Source of the DNA: Roseiarcus sp037446355
GTDB lineage: Bacteria > Pseudomonadota > Alphaproteobacteria > Rhizobiales > Beijerinckiaceae
Length of the DNA stretch: 64,000 nucleotides
Direction of reading: 5' to 3'
Assembly: GCA_037446355.1 (NCBI GenBank)
Contig: JBBIIT010000001.1
Span: 135,491 to 199,490 of the forward strand
This document shows, piece after piece, positions 54,451 to 63,958 of the stretch. The notes under the pieces are model-generated. The model was not told the origin of the DNA and made no database searches. It was given only the letters and a program-made list of their open reading frames with translations. A program made the position numbers and the translations under genes. The number at the start of each line of letters is the position of its first letter. Positions within the stretch are counted from its first letter, which is position 1.

Positions 54451-56241
54451 GTGAACGCCCCGTCGGAACTGTCGATCTATCGCGAAGCCTTGCTGTTTCT
54501 GGTGACGGCGGGCGTCGTCGCGCCGCTGTTCTTTCGCATCCGCGTCAGCCCCGTTCTCGGATACATAATGGCGGGCGCGGCGCTGGGGCCATACGGACTC
54601 GGGCGGCTCGCCGCGCGCGCGCCCTGGCTCGACGCATTCGCGCTGACGAACTTCGACGCGATCGACCGCATCGCCGCGTTCGGCGTCGTCGCGCTGCTGT
54701 TTACTATCGGGATCGAGCTTTCCTTCGAGCGCCTCAAGAGCCTGCGTCGGCTGGTGTTCGGTCTCGGTCTCGCCCAGGTCGTCGTTTCCACCGCGCTGAT
54801 CGGCGCCGCGGCGGCGTGGTTCGGCCTGCCGGCGCCGGCGGCCCTGATCTTCGGCGCCGCGTTGTCGCTGTCCTCGACCGCGATCGTGGTGCCGGTGCTT
54901 GCAGAACACAAACTGCAAACCGCGCCGATCGGACGTTACAGCTTCGCCATTCTTTTGTTCCAGGACTTGGCGGTCGCGCCGCTACTTTTCATGGTGGCGA
55001 TGCTGGGCGGCCGCGGCGGCGCGAATGTCGCGCTCGGTCTCGCCGTGACCGTCGCGCCCGCCGCCGCCGCGGTCGGGGTCGTGATCGTGCTCGGGCGCCT
55101 GGTGCTGCGGCCGCTGTTTCATTCGGTGGCGATGACCCGGAGTCCCGAATTCTTCATGGCCGCGTGTCTGTTGGTGGCCCTTGGCGCCGGCCTGATAGCC
55201 GCCGCCAGCGGGTTGTCGATGGCGCTCGGCGCTTTCGTCGCCGGGCTGCTGCTCGCCGAGACCGAATTCCGGCGCGAGGTCGAGGTCACGATCGAGCCGT
55301 TCAAGGGTCTGCTGCTTGGACTGTTCTTCGTTTCGGTCGGCGCGCAACTCGATCTCACGCTCGTCGCCTCGCGCGCGGCGCCGGTGTTCGGAACGCTCGC
55401 CGTCGTCGTGGCGTTGAAGATGCTTTCGCTCTATCCGTTGGCGCGCGCTTTTGGCGCGCGTGCGCCAACGGCCCGCGATCTGGCGCTGCTGATGGGCCCG
55501 GGCGGCGAATTCGCGTTCGTGCTGGTCGGCTCGGCCGTCGCCGGCAAGCTCGTCGATCCCGACGACGGCCGGATCGCGCTGGTCGCGGCGACATTGTCGA
55601 TGATCGCCATTCCGGCGATCGGGCGCCTGCTCGCCTTCTTGGCGACGCGCCGACGCGGACGCAAACTGCCGCTCGAGGCGCTGGCGACGCCGCCCGACGA
55701 CGACAGCCATCGCGTCATCATCGTCGGCTTCGGCCGCGTCGGTGCGCTGATCGCCGAAATGCTGGAGACGCACAAGATTCCGTATATTTCCGTCGACGCC
55801 GACGCCAACGTTGTGGCCAACGCGCGCCGCGACGGACGCCCGACTTATTTCGGCGATGCGACGCGGGTCGAATTCCTGCGCCGTTGCGGCATCGAGACGG
55901 CGCGCGCGCTCGTCGTCACCATGGACGCGCCGAGCGCCAATGAAGCGGTCGTCGCGGCCGCGCGGGCGCTGCGCCCCGACATCACGCTCGTCGCGCGGGC
56001 CCGCGACGCTGAGCACGCGCGCAAACTCTACGCGCTCGGCGTCACCGACGCGGTTCCGGAAACCGTAGAGGCGAGCCTGCAACTGTCCGAGGCGGTGCTC
56101 GTCGATCTCGGTGTGCCGATGGGCTACGTGATCGCTTCGATCCACGAGAAGCGCGACGCTTTCCGCAAGCTGCTGGTCGCCGCGGGCGCCCCGGATCGGC
56201 CGAGCGGCGCGCGCCGGCGCGCCAAACCGTCGGGGCCCTGA
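54451..56241 (+). CDS. Kef-type cation:proton antiporter (CPA2) with TrkA-N domain
   Basis: A 596-residue monovalent cation/proton antiporter. About 13 membrane helices (residues 8-395) include GYIMAGAALGPYGLG, TIGIELSFERLKSLR and SLSSTAIVVPVLAEHKL. The cytosolic TrkA-N domain has VIIVGFGRVGALIAEMLE, an NAD-binding loop, and lacks a clear TrkA-C partner. It is closest to KefB/KefC/RosB. The GTG at 54451 follows AAGGA. Homologues protect against electrophiles with glutathione sensing; no KefF/KefG-like ancillary gene is adjacent. It is convergent with the WaaE-like gene. Confidence 0.9.
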   Translation: MNAPSELSIYREALLFLVTAGVVAPLFFRIRVSPVLGYIMAGAALGPYGLGRLAARAPWLDAFALTNFDAIDRIAAFGVVALLFTIGIELSFERLKSLRRLVFGLGLAQVVVSTALIGAAAAWFGLPAPAALIFGAALSLSSTAIVVPVLAEHKLQTAPIGRYSFAILLFQDLAVAPLLFMVAMLGGRGGANVALGLAVTVAPAAAAVGVVIVLGRLVLRPLFHSVAMTRSPEFFMAACLLVALGAGLIAAASGLSMALGAFVAGLLLAETEFRREVEVTIEPFKGLLLGLFFVSVGAQLDLTLVASRAAPVFGTLAVVVALKMLSLYPLARAFGARAPTARDLALLMGPGGEFAFVLVGSAVAGKLVDPDDGRIALVAATLSMIAIPAIGRLLAFLATRRRGRKLPLEALATPPDDDSHRVIIVGFGRVGALIAEMLETHKIPYISVDADANVVANARRDGRPTYFGDATRVEFLRRCGIETARALVVTMDAPSANEAVVAAARALRPDITLVARARDAEHARKLYALGVTDAVPETVEASLQLSEAVLVDLGVPMGYVIASIHEKRDAFRKLLVAAGAPDRPSGARRRAKPSGP

Positions 56242-56250
56242 GGCGCCGCG

Positions 56251-57000
56251 TCACCAGCCCATCAACATGAAAATGCGCGCCCAACGCCCCATCGCAAGCG
56301 CGGCGGAATAGACGAACCCGTCCAGGCCGCCGAAGATATGACGTCGAAGGATGTAGTATTTGAGGAACTGGTACGGAAATTCGAACACAAAGCGCAGGTA
56401 TCGGCTGGCCCCGAGCTTTTTCTGTTCGGCGTTTTGCAACTGGTAATAGCCGATGGTCTTGGTGATGACATGCGCGACGTCGCGATAGCTGCGGTGCATA
56501 ATTTCCGCCCGCAGTTGGACGACGTCCGCCGTCGGCGCGACGACATCGTGCGCGAGCGAGGCGCTGAAACGGGTCGCGGCGCGATTATATAACCGTATGT
56601 AATTGTGATATGGCGCGAACGGCGCCGCGGTTTCCCGTTTCGGATAGACGATTCGCACGCGCACCCGAAAGCTTCGAGTCGGCGGCGGCCCCTGGGCCAA
56701 GATTTCGCGCAGTTCCTCGCGTAGGGCGTCGGACAGCCATTCGTCGGCGTCGATATTGAGGATCCAATCGTATTTCGCGACGTCTTCCGCGAAGCGCTTT
56801 TGCGGCCCGAAACCAACCCAATCGTTATGGACGACCTTGGCGCCGAGTTGCCGGCAAATCGCCAGGGTTTCGTCGGTGGAGCCGCCATCGACGACGAGGA
56901 CTTCGTCGACGATTCCCTTGACCGAGCGGATCGCGCGCGCAATGCGGTCCGCCTCGTTGAAGGCGATTATCGTACAGCTTACCCCTACGGAACGTGCCAC
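56251..57000 (-). CDS. GT2 glycosyltransferase, WaaE/KdtX-like
   Basis: A 249-residue cytosolic or membrane-bound glycosyltransferase of the lipopolysaccharide core beta-1,4-glucosyltransferase group. CTIIAFNEADRIARAIRSV (start), VVDGGSTDETL (nucleotide-sugar Asp), ILNIDADEWLSD (catalytic DxD-like) and HDVVAP are the WaaE signatures. The YDWILNIDADEW core and RYLRFVFEFPYQFLKYYILRR tail (20 shown in parts) fit. It probably adds a sugar to the LPS inner core. The upstream spacer at 57001-57180 is AT-rich and may hold its promoter. Confidence 0.88.
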   Translation of the reverse strand: MARSVGVSCTIIAFNEADRIARAIRSVKGIVDEVLVVDGGSTDETLAICRQLGAKVVHNDWVGFGPQKRFAEDVAKYDWILNIDADEWLSDALREELREILAQGPPPTRSFRVRVRIVYPKRETAAPFAPYHNYIRLYNRAATRFSASLAHDVVAPTADVVQLRAEIMHRSYRDVAHVITKTIGYYQLQNAEQKKLGASRYLRFVFEFPYQFLKYYILRRHIFGGLDGFVYSAALAMGRWARIFMLMGW

Positions 57001-57180
57001 AGTTCGACCGCTTCTATCCGACCGCAGGTGACAATAATTTACTCTAATTCAACTTCAATTTATTTCTGTTCGATTTCACGACCTTGTCGCAATATCCGTC
57101 TTCGTCGCGAACGAGGCGACGAGCCTAATATTATTCACGATTTTCCCGGTGTGGCGGTTCAGGAAAACGGCGGCGGCGCT

Positions 57181-57804
57181 TCAATTCCCGTCGGCGACCG
57201 CGCCGACCCCTTCGACGGGCGCGCGAAGGCCCTGGGGCGGATCGGTCAGCCAGTCGCGATCGGGTTCCGGTCCCAGCACTGTGCCCGGCTTCTTGGCCAG
57301 ACCGACCCAGGTGAGCGGATTCCAGCTCGCGGTGGCGCTCGGCTTTTCCGGGCACGCGCCGGCTGCGTTGGGGTGAGCGCAGAGCGCCTGGCCCGGGCCC
57401 ATGCCCGCCGTCGCATCCATGGTCACAGGCGAGTTGGGCTTGATCAGCGGCTGCACCAAGTGCCCATTCGGAATGGCGTGATAGGCGTTCAATTCAGCCT
57501 GCTTGGCCTTCTTGGCGCGCCGCACTTCCTGTTCGACCGGCCAGGACGAGTCTGCGGCGGCGCTATGCAATCCGGGCGGCGGCAAGTCCATTTTCGGCGG
57601 CAACACGAGCTTGCCGCGCTCGTGATAATCGATCGTGACGTCGTTGGGATCCTTGGCGAGTCCGACAGTCGTGGCGATGCCGGTCCAGATCGGCGCCTCG
57701 CCGTCGTCTCCTGCGAGCGCACCGGTGGTCCCGCTCGAAGCCCAGAGCAATATCCCGGCGACGGCGAGCAGCGAGCGGCCGCGGACTGAGTTGGAAAAGT
57801 GCAT
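57181..57804 (-). CDS. Exported protein of unknown function
   Basis: A 207-residue protein with a signal peptide ending near TGALA-GD. The mature part has IWTGIATTVGLAKDPNDV near its start, VRRAKKAKQAELNAYHAI in the middle and WNPLTWVGLAKKPGTV near its end. The TVGLAK/WVGLAK echo suggests a short internal repeat. The one Cys pair (ALCAHP and ACPEKP) could form a disulfide. No known domain is recognised. ATG 57804 has GAGG about 8 bp upstream; the ATG at 57819 is an alternative. It lies between lspA and the WaaE-like gene on the same strand, the lspA stop 190 bp upstream. Confidence 0.7.
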   Translation of the reverse strand: MHFSNSVRGRSLLAVAGILLWASSGTTGALAGDDGEAPIWTGIATTVGLAKDPNDVTIDYHERGKLVLPPKMDLPPPGLHSAAADSSWPVEQEVRRAKKAKQAELNAYHAIPNGHLVQPLIKPNSPVTMDATAGMGPGQALCAHPNAAGACPEKPSATASWNPLTWVGLAKKPGTVLGPEPDRDWLTDPPQGLRAPVEGVGAVADGN

Positions 57805-57994
57805 CGATCGGAACCTCATCGGCGCGCAAGGCGCGAACGCCTCGCGCATGAACGGCAAACCCCAAATCCACATGTCCCGCTTTCGCGGCGATTCCGTGGC
57901 GAAAAACCAATCCCGCCCCAATCGACGCGCGCGATTTCTCCGGCGCAGGAAAGGCGCCCTGCGATGTTTATCACGGACTCGCGGCGAAAGAAAA

Positions 57995-58483
57995 TCAGCT
58001 TGCGGTCACGTCCGCCCGCCCGCGCCCGAACAGAAAATCCAGCGCTATCAGAACGACGCCGACGTTAATGGCCGCGTCAGCGACGTTGAAAACGAAGAAA
58101 TGACGCCCGAAGGCATGCAGATCGAGAAAATCGACGACCGCGCCATAAGCGAAGCGGTCGAGCGCGTTGCCGAGCGCGCCGCCGATGATGCCCCCGAGCC
58201 CCAGGCCCGCCGCCAGCGTCGTCGCGCGCCAGAGCCAGGCGCCCAGTAGCGCCGTCGCGCCTAGCGTGAAGCCGAGCAGCAGCCAGACCCCGAGCATCGT
58301 ATCCTGCGGGAACAGGCTGAACGAGATGCCGGGGTTCCAGCGCAGCGTCAGATCAAGGAACGGCGCAAGCGGGCGGGTGGCCTGCTCACCTGCGCCGAAA
58401 CCATGTACGACCGCGAATTTCGACGCCTGATCGAGCGCGAACACCGCCACCAGCGCGACCGCGCCGAGCGATCGCGCGTTCAT
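57995..58483 (-). CDS. lspA: Lipoprotein signal peptidase LspA
   Basis: A 162-residue four-helix membrane aspartyl protease that cuts the signal of diacylglyceryl prolipoproteins. GALGNALDRFAYGAVVDF carries the first catalytic Asp and FVFNVADAAINVG the second; NPGISF lies in between in the usual order. The ATG at 58483 overlaps the ileS stop by 4 bp, the classical ileS-lspA operon. Length is normal. Confidence 0.95.
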   Translation of the reverse strand: MNARSLGAVALVAVFALDQASKFAVVHGFGAGEQATRPLAPFLDLTLRWNPGISFSLFPQDTMLGVWLLLGFTLGATALLGAWLWRATTLAAGLGLGGIIGGALGNALDRFAYGAVVDFLDLHAFGRHFFVFNVADAAINVGVVLIALDFLFGRGRADVTAS

Positions 58484-61376
58484 CGCGCGGGCGTCGCGGC
58501 GAGTTCGCGCAGCGCCGCCGCGTCGCGCGGCGTCACGTCGGGATATTCCGGATCGGCGGTCGCAGGGTCGAAATAGCGCCACGAGCGCGCGCATTTCACG
58601 CCCTTCGCGCGCTCGACGACGACGGCGACGCCGCGCGCTTCGGACAGCGCGAAAGCCTCCGCCGGCGCCGGCGCGCTCGTCTCGACCGAGACTCCTGAAG
58701 TGATGCAAACCTCCGCGAAATCGACGCCAGCCAGCGCCTCGGCGATCCCGGCGTCGCTGACGAAGACGCGAGGATGCGCCTCCAGCGACGAGCCGATCTC
58801 CTTCTTGGCGCGCGCGATCTCGATCGCGCCGGTCACAACGGAGCGCGCCTTGCGGATCATCTCCCAGCGCGTCGCCAGCGTCTCGTCGCGCCAGTCGCCA
58901 GGAATTTCGGGGAACTGCTCGAGATGCACCGACCCCGCCGCGCCGTCGCGCGTGCGCCACGTTTCTTCTGCGGTGAAAACGAGGATCGGCGCCAGCCAGA
59001 TCGTCGCCGCGCGGTAGATATGGTCGATCGCCTCCAAGGCGCCGCGCCGTTTGGCGCTGGATGGCGCCTCGCAATAGAGCGCGTCCTTGCGAATGTCGAA
59101 ATAGAAGGCCGAAAGATCGGTGTTCATGAACGCCGACAGCGCGCCGACGACGCGCGCATAATCGAAGTTGGCGTAGGCCGCGCGCACGACGCCGTCGAGT
59201 TCGGCGAGTTTGTGCAGCATCAGTCGGTCGAGCGGCTCCATTTGCGCGAAGCCGACTGCCTGGCGCGGATCGTAATGCGCGAGCGTACCGAGCATCCAGC
59301 GCAAGGTGTTGCGCAGCTTGCGATAGTTCTCGCTCACCGTTTTCAGGATTTCCGGGCCGATGCGCTGATCGTCGGAATAGTCGACGCTGGCGACCCACAG
59401 GCGCAGGATGTCGGCGCCCGATTGTTTGATGATGTCCTGCGGAAAGGTCTGGTTGCCGAGCGACTTCGACATCTTGCGCCCCTTCTCGTCGAGCGTGAAG
59501 CCGTGTGTCAGCACGACGTCGAAGGGCGCGCGCCCGCGCGTGCCGCTGCTCTCGAGCAGGGAGGACTGGAACCAGCCGCGATGCTGGTCCGAACCTTCCA
59601 GATACATCACCTCGTCGGCCCCGCCGTCGGCCTTGCGCTTGATGCCGGCGAGGCCGGGGAAATGCTTGGGGTCTTCGAGCACGTAGGCGTGCGTCGAGCC
59701 CGAATCGAACCAGACGTCGAGCACGTCGTCGATCTTCTCGTAATCGGCGGGATCGTNNNNNNNNNNNNNNNNNNNNNNNNNNNNNNNNNNNNNNNNNNNN
59801 NNNNNNNNNNNNNNNNNNNNNNNNNNNNNNNNNNNNNNNNNNNNNNNNNNNNNNNNTTGATCGCCGTCTCGCGCAGCGAAGCGCCGCCATGGATCGGCTT
59901 GTCCATCGCGATGAACCATTGCGGCGTGTTGCGGAAGATGACCGGCTTTTTCGAGCGCCAGCTATGGGGATATTGATGCTTGAGCCGGCCGCGCGCGATC
60001 AGCGCGCCCGCCGCGATCAAAGCCTCGATCACCACCTTGTTGGCGTCGCCCGGCTCGCCCTTGTCGTTGATGACCCGCTTGCCCTCGAAACCGGGCGCCT
60101 CCGATGTAAAGGCGCCGTTTTCATCGACGGTGTAGGGAATGCGCGTGTCGATGCCCCGCCGGGTCAGCATTTGTCCTGACGACATCCAGATGTCGAAGTC
60201 CTCGCGACCGTGGCCGGGCGCCGTATGCACGAAGCCCGTGCCCGCGTCGTCGGTGACGTGGTCGCCTTCGAGGAGCGGAACGTCGAATGAGTAGCGATTC
60301 GCCCAACCGCGATCTTTTATTGCCTCTTGCAACTCTACAAATTTTTTCAGAGGGTGCGCGCACACATATGTATTGGCGATTGCACGGATATCTATGCTCT
60401 TGACGCGCTCGTAACCTTCGACTTTTGCAGCTTTCAGGACACTGTCAGCGAGCTTGTCCGCAAGAATGTACCGACCGCCGGTTACAGCCCAATTTCCCGC
60501 TGGGGCGCGCTTAACTTCATAGAGGCCGTATTCGATTCTTGGCGAAAATGCGATGGCGCGATTTCCGGGGATCGTCCACGGAGTCGTGGTCCATATGACA
60601 ATCTTTGGTGTGGTTTCTTCTGTCTGACCCATGAGTCGCAATGGGTCTCCAATTACCGTGCGGTCGCGTGAAACTACAGGCTGCACCGGAAACGCCACAT
60701 ACACCGTATCGCTCGTGTGCTCCTCATACTCGACCTCCGCCTCCGCGAGCGCCGTCTTTTCGACGACGCTCCACATGACCGGCTTCGAGCCGCGATAGAG
60801 CAGGCCGTTGGCGGCGAACTTGTGGATTTCGCGCGCGATCTGCGCTTCGGCGGGAAAGCTCATCGTCGAATAGGGATGGTCCCAGTCGCCGGCGATCCCC
60901 AGGCGCTTGAACTCCTCGCGCTGCACGCCGAGCCAATGCTCGGCGTAAGCGCGGCACTCCTGGCGGAAAGCGATGATCGCGGCGCTGTCCTTGAAGTCGG
61001 GCTTGGGCTTGCCCTTCTTGCGGTAGAATTCCTCCTCGACCTTCCATTCGATCGGCAGGCCGTGGCAATCCCAGCCCGGCACGTAGTTGCTGTCCTTGCC
61101 CGCCATCTGCTGCGAGCGCACGACCATGTCTTTCAGGATCTTGTTGAGCGCATGGCCGATGTGGATGTTGCCGTTGGCGTAGGGCGGGCCGTCGTGCAGC
61201 ACGAATTTCGGCCGGTTGCCCGAACTCCGCCGCAACGCCCCGTAAAGGTTCTCTTGGCCCCAGCGCGCGAGAATCTCCGGCTCTTTCTGCGGCAGGCCCG
61301 CGCGCATCGGAAAATCGGTCTTGGGCAGATAGAGCGTCTGCGAATAGTCGGGGCCTTTGGCGGGCGCGTCGGTCAT
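58480..61376 (-). CDS. ileS: Isoleucyl-tRNA synthetase, split by an assembly gap
   Basis: Charges tRNA-Ile. The N-terminal part (61376 down to 59857, about 506 residues) has NGNIHIGHALNKILKD (HIGH motif) and the CP1 editing domain with TTPWTIPGNRA and DAGTGFVHTAPGHG. The C-terminal part (59756 down to 58480, about 425 residues) has DVWFDSGSTHA and KMSKSLGN, then the anticodon-binding domain. The two parts are in different frames across the 100 N, so the gap length is wrong. Roughly 85-95 residues, including the WxxSRQRxWG segment, are expected to be missing. No terminal zinc finger is seen. A lower-GC stretch covers much of the editing domain. It overlaps lspA by 4 bp. Confidence 0.94.
59757..59856. 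other. Assembly gap of 100 N inside ileS
   Basis: Exactly 100 N. The flanking ileS fragments are out of frame by two bases if the gap were 100, and the missing region in homologues is about 260 bp. The figure is a scaffolding placeholder, not a measured size. Confidence 0.99.
60290..60720. other. Lower-GC segment inside the ileS editing domain
   Basis: By hand count the blocks 60301-60420 and 60601-60660 have 29 G+C of each 60 bases (48%), and 60421-60540 about 54%. The flanking blocks 60241-60300 and 60721-60780 have 38 of 60 (63%). Codon choice shifts too, with many A/T-ending codons. The encoded protein still reads as normal IleS CP1 domain, so the change looks like replacement by homologous sequence from a lower-GC relative. 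Confidence 0.6.
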
Positions 61377-61443
61377 GGAAATCTAGCCGGTGAGAAACGG
61401 ATGGGCGGCCGCCAAGGGGCGGACCGCGCGTGAGCGAAGGGGA

Positions 61444-62433
61444 TTAGAGGATTTGCGCGCGATCGCCAACAGGGCGGGCGGCCAATAATTCCCGCGCTCG
61501 CATCATGTCGCGCGCCATTTCCGCCTTCAGAGCTTCGAGCGTATCGAATTTCAGCTCGTCGCGGATGCGCGCGACGAATTCGACCCTGAGATCGCGGCCG
61601 TAAATGTCGGCGTCGAAATCGAAGATGTAGGTCTCCAGCAGCGGCGCGCCGTTGTCGACGCTTGGGCGCACGCCAAAACTGGCCACTCCGTCATGGGCGC
61701 GGCCTTCGACCCGCGCCCTCACCGCATAGACCCCGTGCGTGAGGCGATTGGTCGGCGCCAGCGCCAGATTCGCGGTGGGCACGCCGAGCGTGCGCCCGAG
61801 CCGCTGGCCCGAAATCACCGGCCCCTCGACGCTATAGGGTCGCCCGAGCCAGCGTGCGGCGGTCTCGACGTCGCCGCGTTCCAGCGCGCGCCGGATTCCG
61901 GTCGAGGAGACCACCTCCGCGTCCGCGTCCGGCGATTCGACCTTGGCGATCACCTCGACCGAGAAGCCGAGCTTTTCGCCCATGCGCTGCAAGAAGGCGG
62001 GCGAGCCGGAGCGGCCCTTGCCGAAATGGAAATCCCAGCCGACGACGACGGCGCCGACGTCGAGCCCGCGGCAAAGCACGTCCTCGACGAAGGCCTCGGC
62101 CGAATGGCCGGCCAGCGCGGCGTCGAAGGTCAGCGAAACCAGGCCATCGAGCCCGAGCGCCTCGATCGCCGCCGCCTTGGCCGGGAACGGCGTCAGACGG
62201 AAGACGACCGGCTTTCCCGCGAAATAATCGGCCGGATGCGGCTCGAACGTCAGGACCGCGCAGGGCGCGCCGCGTTCGCGCGCGAGCGCGCAGGTGCGTT
62301 CGAGAACGGCGCGATGGCCCAGATGCACGCCGTCGAAATTTCCTATCGCGTAGACCGCCCGGCGCAAGGGCGCGGGCGGATGCGCGGGATCGACCGCGAC
62401 GAGGAATTCCGTATGGGGCGCGCCTGAAGTCAC
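61444..62433 (-). CDS. ribF: Bifunctional riboflavin kinase/FAD synthetase RibF
   Basis: A 329-residue enzyme that makes FMN from riboflavin and then FAD. The N-terminal adenylyltransferase has AIGNFDGVHLGHRAVL and VVGWDFHFGKGRSG; the C-terminal kinase has GQRLGRTLGVPTANL (nucleotide and metal site) and FGVRPSVDNG. Length is normal. The gene is upstream of ileS on the same strand with a 67-bp gap, a standard ribF-ileS-lspA order. Confidence 0.95.
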   Translation of the reverse strand: MTSGAPHTEFLVAVDPAHPPAPLRRAVYAIGNFDGVHLGHRAVLERTCALARERGAPCAVLTFEPHPADYFAGKPVVFRLTPFPAKAAAIEALGLDGLVSLTFDAALAGHSAEAFVEDVLCRGLDVGAVVVGWDFHFGKGRSGSPAFLQRMGEKLGFSVEVIAKVESPDADAEVVSSTGIRRALERGDVETAARWLGRPYSVEGPVISGQRLGRTLGVPTANLALAPTNRLTHGVYAVRARVEGRAHDGVASFGVRPSVDNGAPLLETYIFDFDADIYGRDLRVEFVARIRDELKFDTLEALKAEMARDMMRARELLAARPVGDRAQIL

Positions 62434-62512
62434 TGATGTTTCCGCGGCGACCTCGTCGCCTCAATTTCGCGCGCGGAAACTGCCCCGGGGCGACGGTCCG
62501 GTCAAGCCGGCG

Positions 62513-62971
62513 TCACCCCTCGGCCGGCTTCTGCCATTTGGGCGTCGGCGGCACGCTGAGGACGCCCTCGCCGTCGAGCACCACCTTGTCGCCGACGCGG
62601 CATTGGCAATGCAGACGCACGCGTCGCCCCTTTTCGATCAATTCGACCACTTCGACCGCGACGTCGACCACGTCGCCGATCTTCACCGGACCATGAAAAT
62701 TGAGCGTCTGCGAGATATAGACCGCGCCGGGGCCGGGCAGCCTCATGCCGATGACGGCCGAGATGAGACTCGCGGTGTAGAGGCCATGCACGATGCGGCC
62801 GCCGAAGCGGGTCTTGCGGGCGAAATGTTCGGACAGGTGGATCGGGTTGTGATCGCCGGAAAGTTCGGCGAAGCCGATCACGTCCTCATTCTCGACCTTC
62901 TTCACCAGCGCCTCGCGCATTCCCAGCGCAAGATCCTCGAAATAATAGGTCTGAAACGGCGCCTTGGTCAT
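62513..62971 (-). CDS. MaoC-family (R)-specific enoyl-CoA hydratase
   Basis: A 152-residue hot-dog-fold hydratase. The catalytic Asp and His are in SGDHNPIHLSEHFA, followed by the typical GRIVHGLYTASLISAVIG. PhaJ-like members hydrate trans-2-enoyl-CoA to (R)-3-hydroxyacyl-CoA, linking beta-oxidation to polyhydroxyalkanoate; other MaoC proteins act in secondary routes. It is encoded between ribF and the HAD gene on the same strand. ATG 62971 is used. Confidence 0.9.
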   Translation of the reverse strand: MTKAPFQTYYFEDLALGMREALVKKVENEDVIGFAELSGDHNPIHLSEHFARKTRFGGRIVHGLYTASLISAVIGMRLPGPGAVYISQTLNFHGPVKIGDVVDVAVEVVELIEKGRRVRLHCQCRVGDKVVLDGEGVLSVPPTPKWQKPAEG

Positions 62972-63049
62972 GTCCGCGAAACCCCTCGATCCCGGCGCGA
63001 CTAGACCGCCTCGCGGCGGCGCTGGCCAGCCCCCCTTTGGTCTATTGCC

Positions 63050-63958
63050 TCAAGGGCGCAATACGCGCGTTGTGGCGTAAGGCCAGAGGCCTTCGCGCGC
63101 GAACAGGGCTTGCAGCCGATGCGCCTCGGCTTCGCCGTCGTCCTCTTGCTCGTGCACATCGTCGAGATGGATGCCGGCGCTGACGAACAGCGCGTCGAGA
63201 CCTTGCCCGACGGCGCCGGCGATGTCCGTGCGCATCCCGTCGCCGATCGCCAGCACGCGCGAATTGTCGAGCGGGCGCCCCAGCGCCGTCTCGGCCGCCA
63301 GGAGCGCGGCGCGATAGACCGGCGCATAGGGCTTGCCGACATAAATCACCTCGCCGCCCATCGCCTCGTAGCGCCGCGCCAGCGCGCCCGCGCAATAGAG
63401 CAGCGTTTCGCCCCTGTGGACCACGAGATCGGGATTGGCGCACAGGAACGGCAGCTTGCGGGCCGCCATCGCCTTGAGCCGGCCGTCGTAATCCTCGGGG
63501 GTCTCGACGTCGTCGTGGAAAAGGCCGGTGCACAGCACGTAATCGGCGGCCTCGAGCGAAACGAGCGGCGGGCGTTCGCCGGTCCGCGCCGCGACCGCGT
63601 CGATCAGGCTGAGGTCGCGCGGCGGGCCGACATGGAACAGCGGTCGCGTTCCGCGTTCGCCGACCAGCGCGACCGTGACGTCGCCCGAGGTGACAATGGC
63701 GTCGAAAGCGTCCGGCGAAACGCCGAGCGAGAGAACCTGCGCGCGGATCGGCGCGCTCGGGCGCGGCGCGTTGGTCAGCAGCGCCACGACGCCGCCGCGT
63801 CGACGGAACGCGACCAACGCATCGGACGCCGCGCGAAAGGCTTCGCGCCCATTGTGCAACACGCCCCAGACGTCGCACAGCACCGCATCGTAACGCTCGG
63901 CGATCTCGCCGAGCCCGGTGACAGCGCGGACGGAGTTGGGCGCGGGGTTCTCAGACAT
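63050..63958 (-). CDS. TIGR01459-family HAD-type hydrolase
   Basis: A 302-residue HAD-superfamily protein of the NagD-like type. The first motif is YDAVLCDVWGVLHNG, where the usual DxDG reads DVWG as in the TIGR01459 group; motif II is in LLTNAPRPSAP, motif III uses the Lys in YVGKPYAPVY and motif IV is AIGDGMRTDIAGA with its two Asp. Members may dephosphorylate small phosphorylated metabolites; no substrate is proven. It is upstream of the MaoC gene on the same strand. Start ATG 63958. Confidence 0.92.
   Translation of the reverse strand: MSENPAPNSVRAVTGLGEIAERYDAVLCDVWGVLHNGREAFRAASDALVAFRRRGGVVALLTNAPRPSAPIRAQVLSLGVSPDAFDAIVTSGDVTVALVGERGTRPLFHVGPPRDLSLIDAVAARTGERPPLVSLEAADYVLCTGLFHDDVETPEDYDGRLKAMAARKLPFLCANPDLVVHRGETLLYCAGALARRYEAMGGEVIYVGKPYAPVYRAALLAAETALGRPLDNSRVLAIGDGMRTDIAGAVGQGLDALFVSAGIHLDDVHEQEDDGEAEAHRLQALFAREGLWPYATTRVLRP

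Noticed and set aside
59607..59919. Apparent frameshift in ileS
   Set aside because: It coincides with the N run; the fragments are both intact on either side, so the cause is gap length, not mutation.
63006..63019. Terminator after the HAD gene
   Set aside because: CCGCC-TCGC-GGCGG is short and has no T-run; such GC stems arise easily at this composition.
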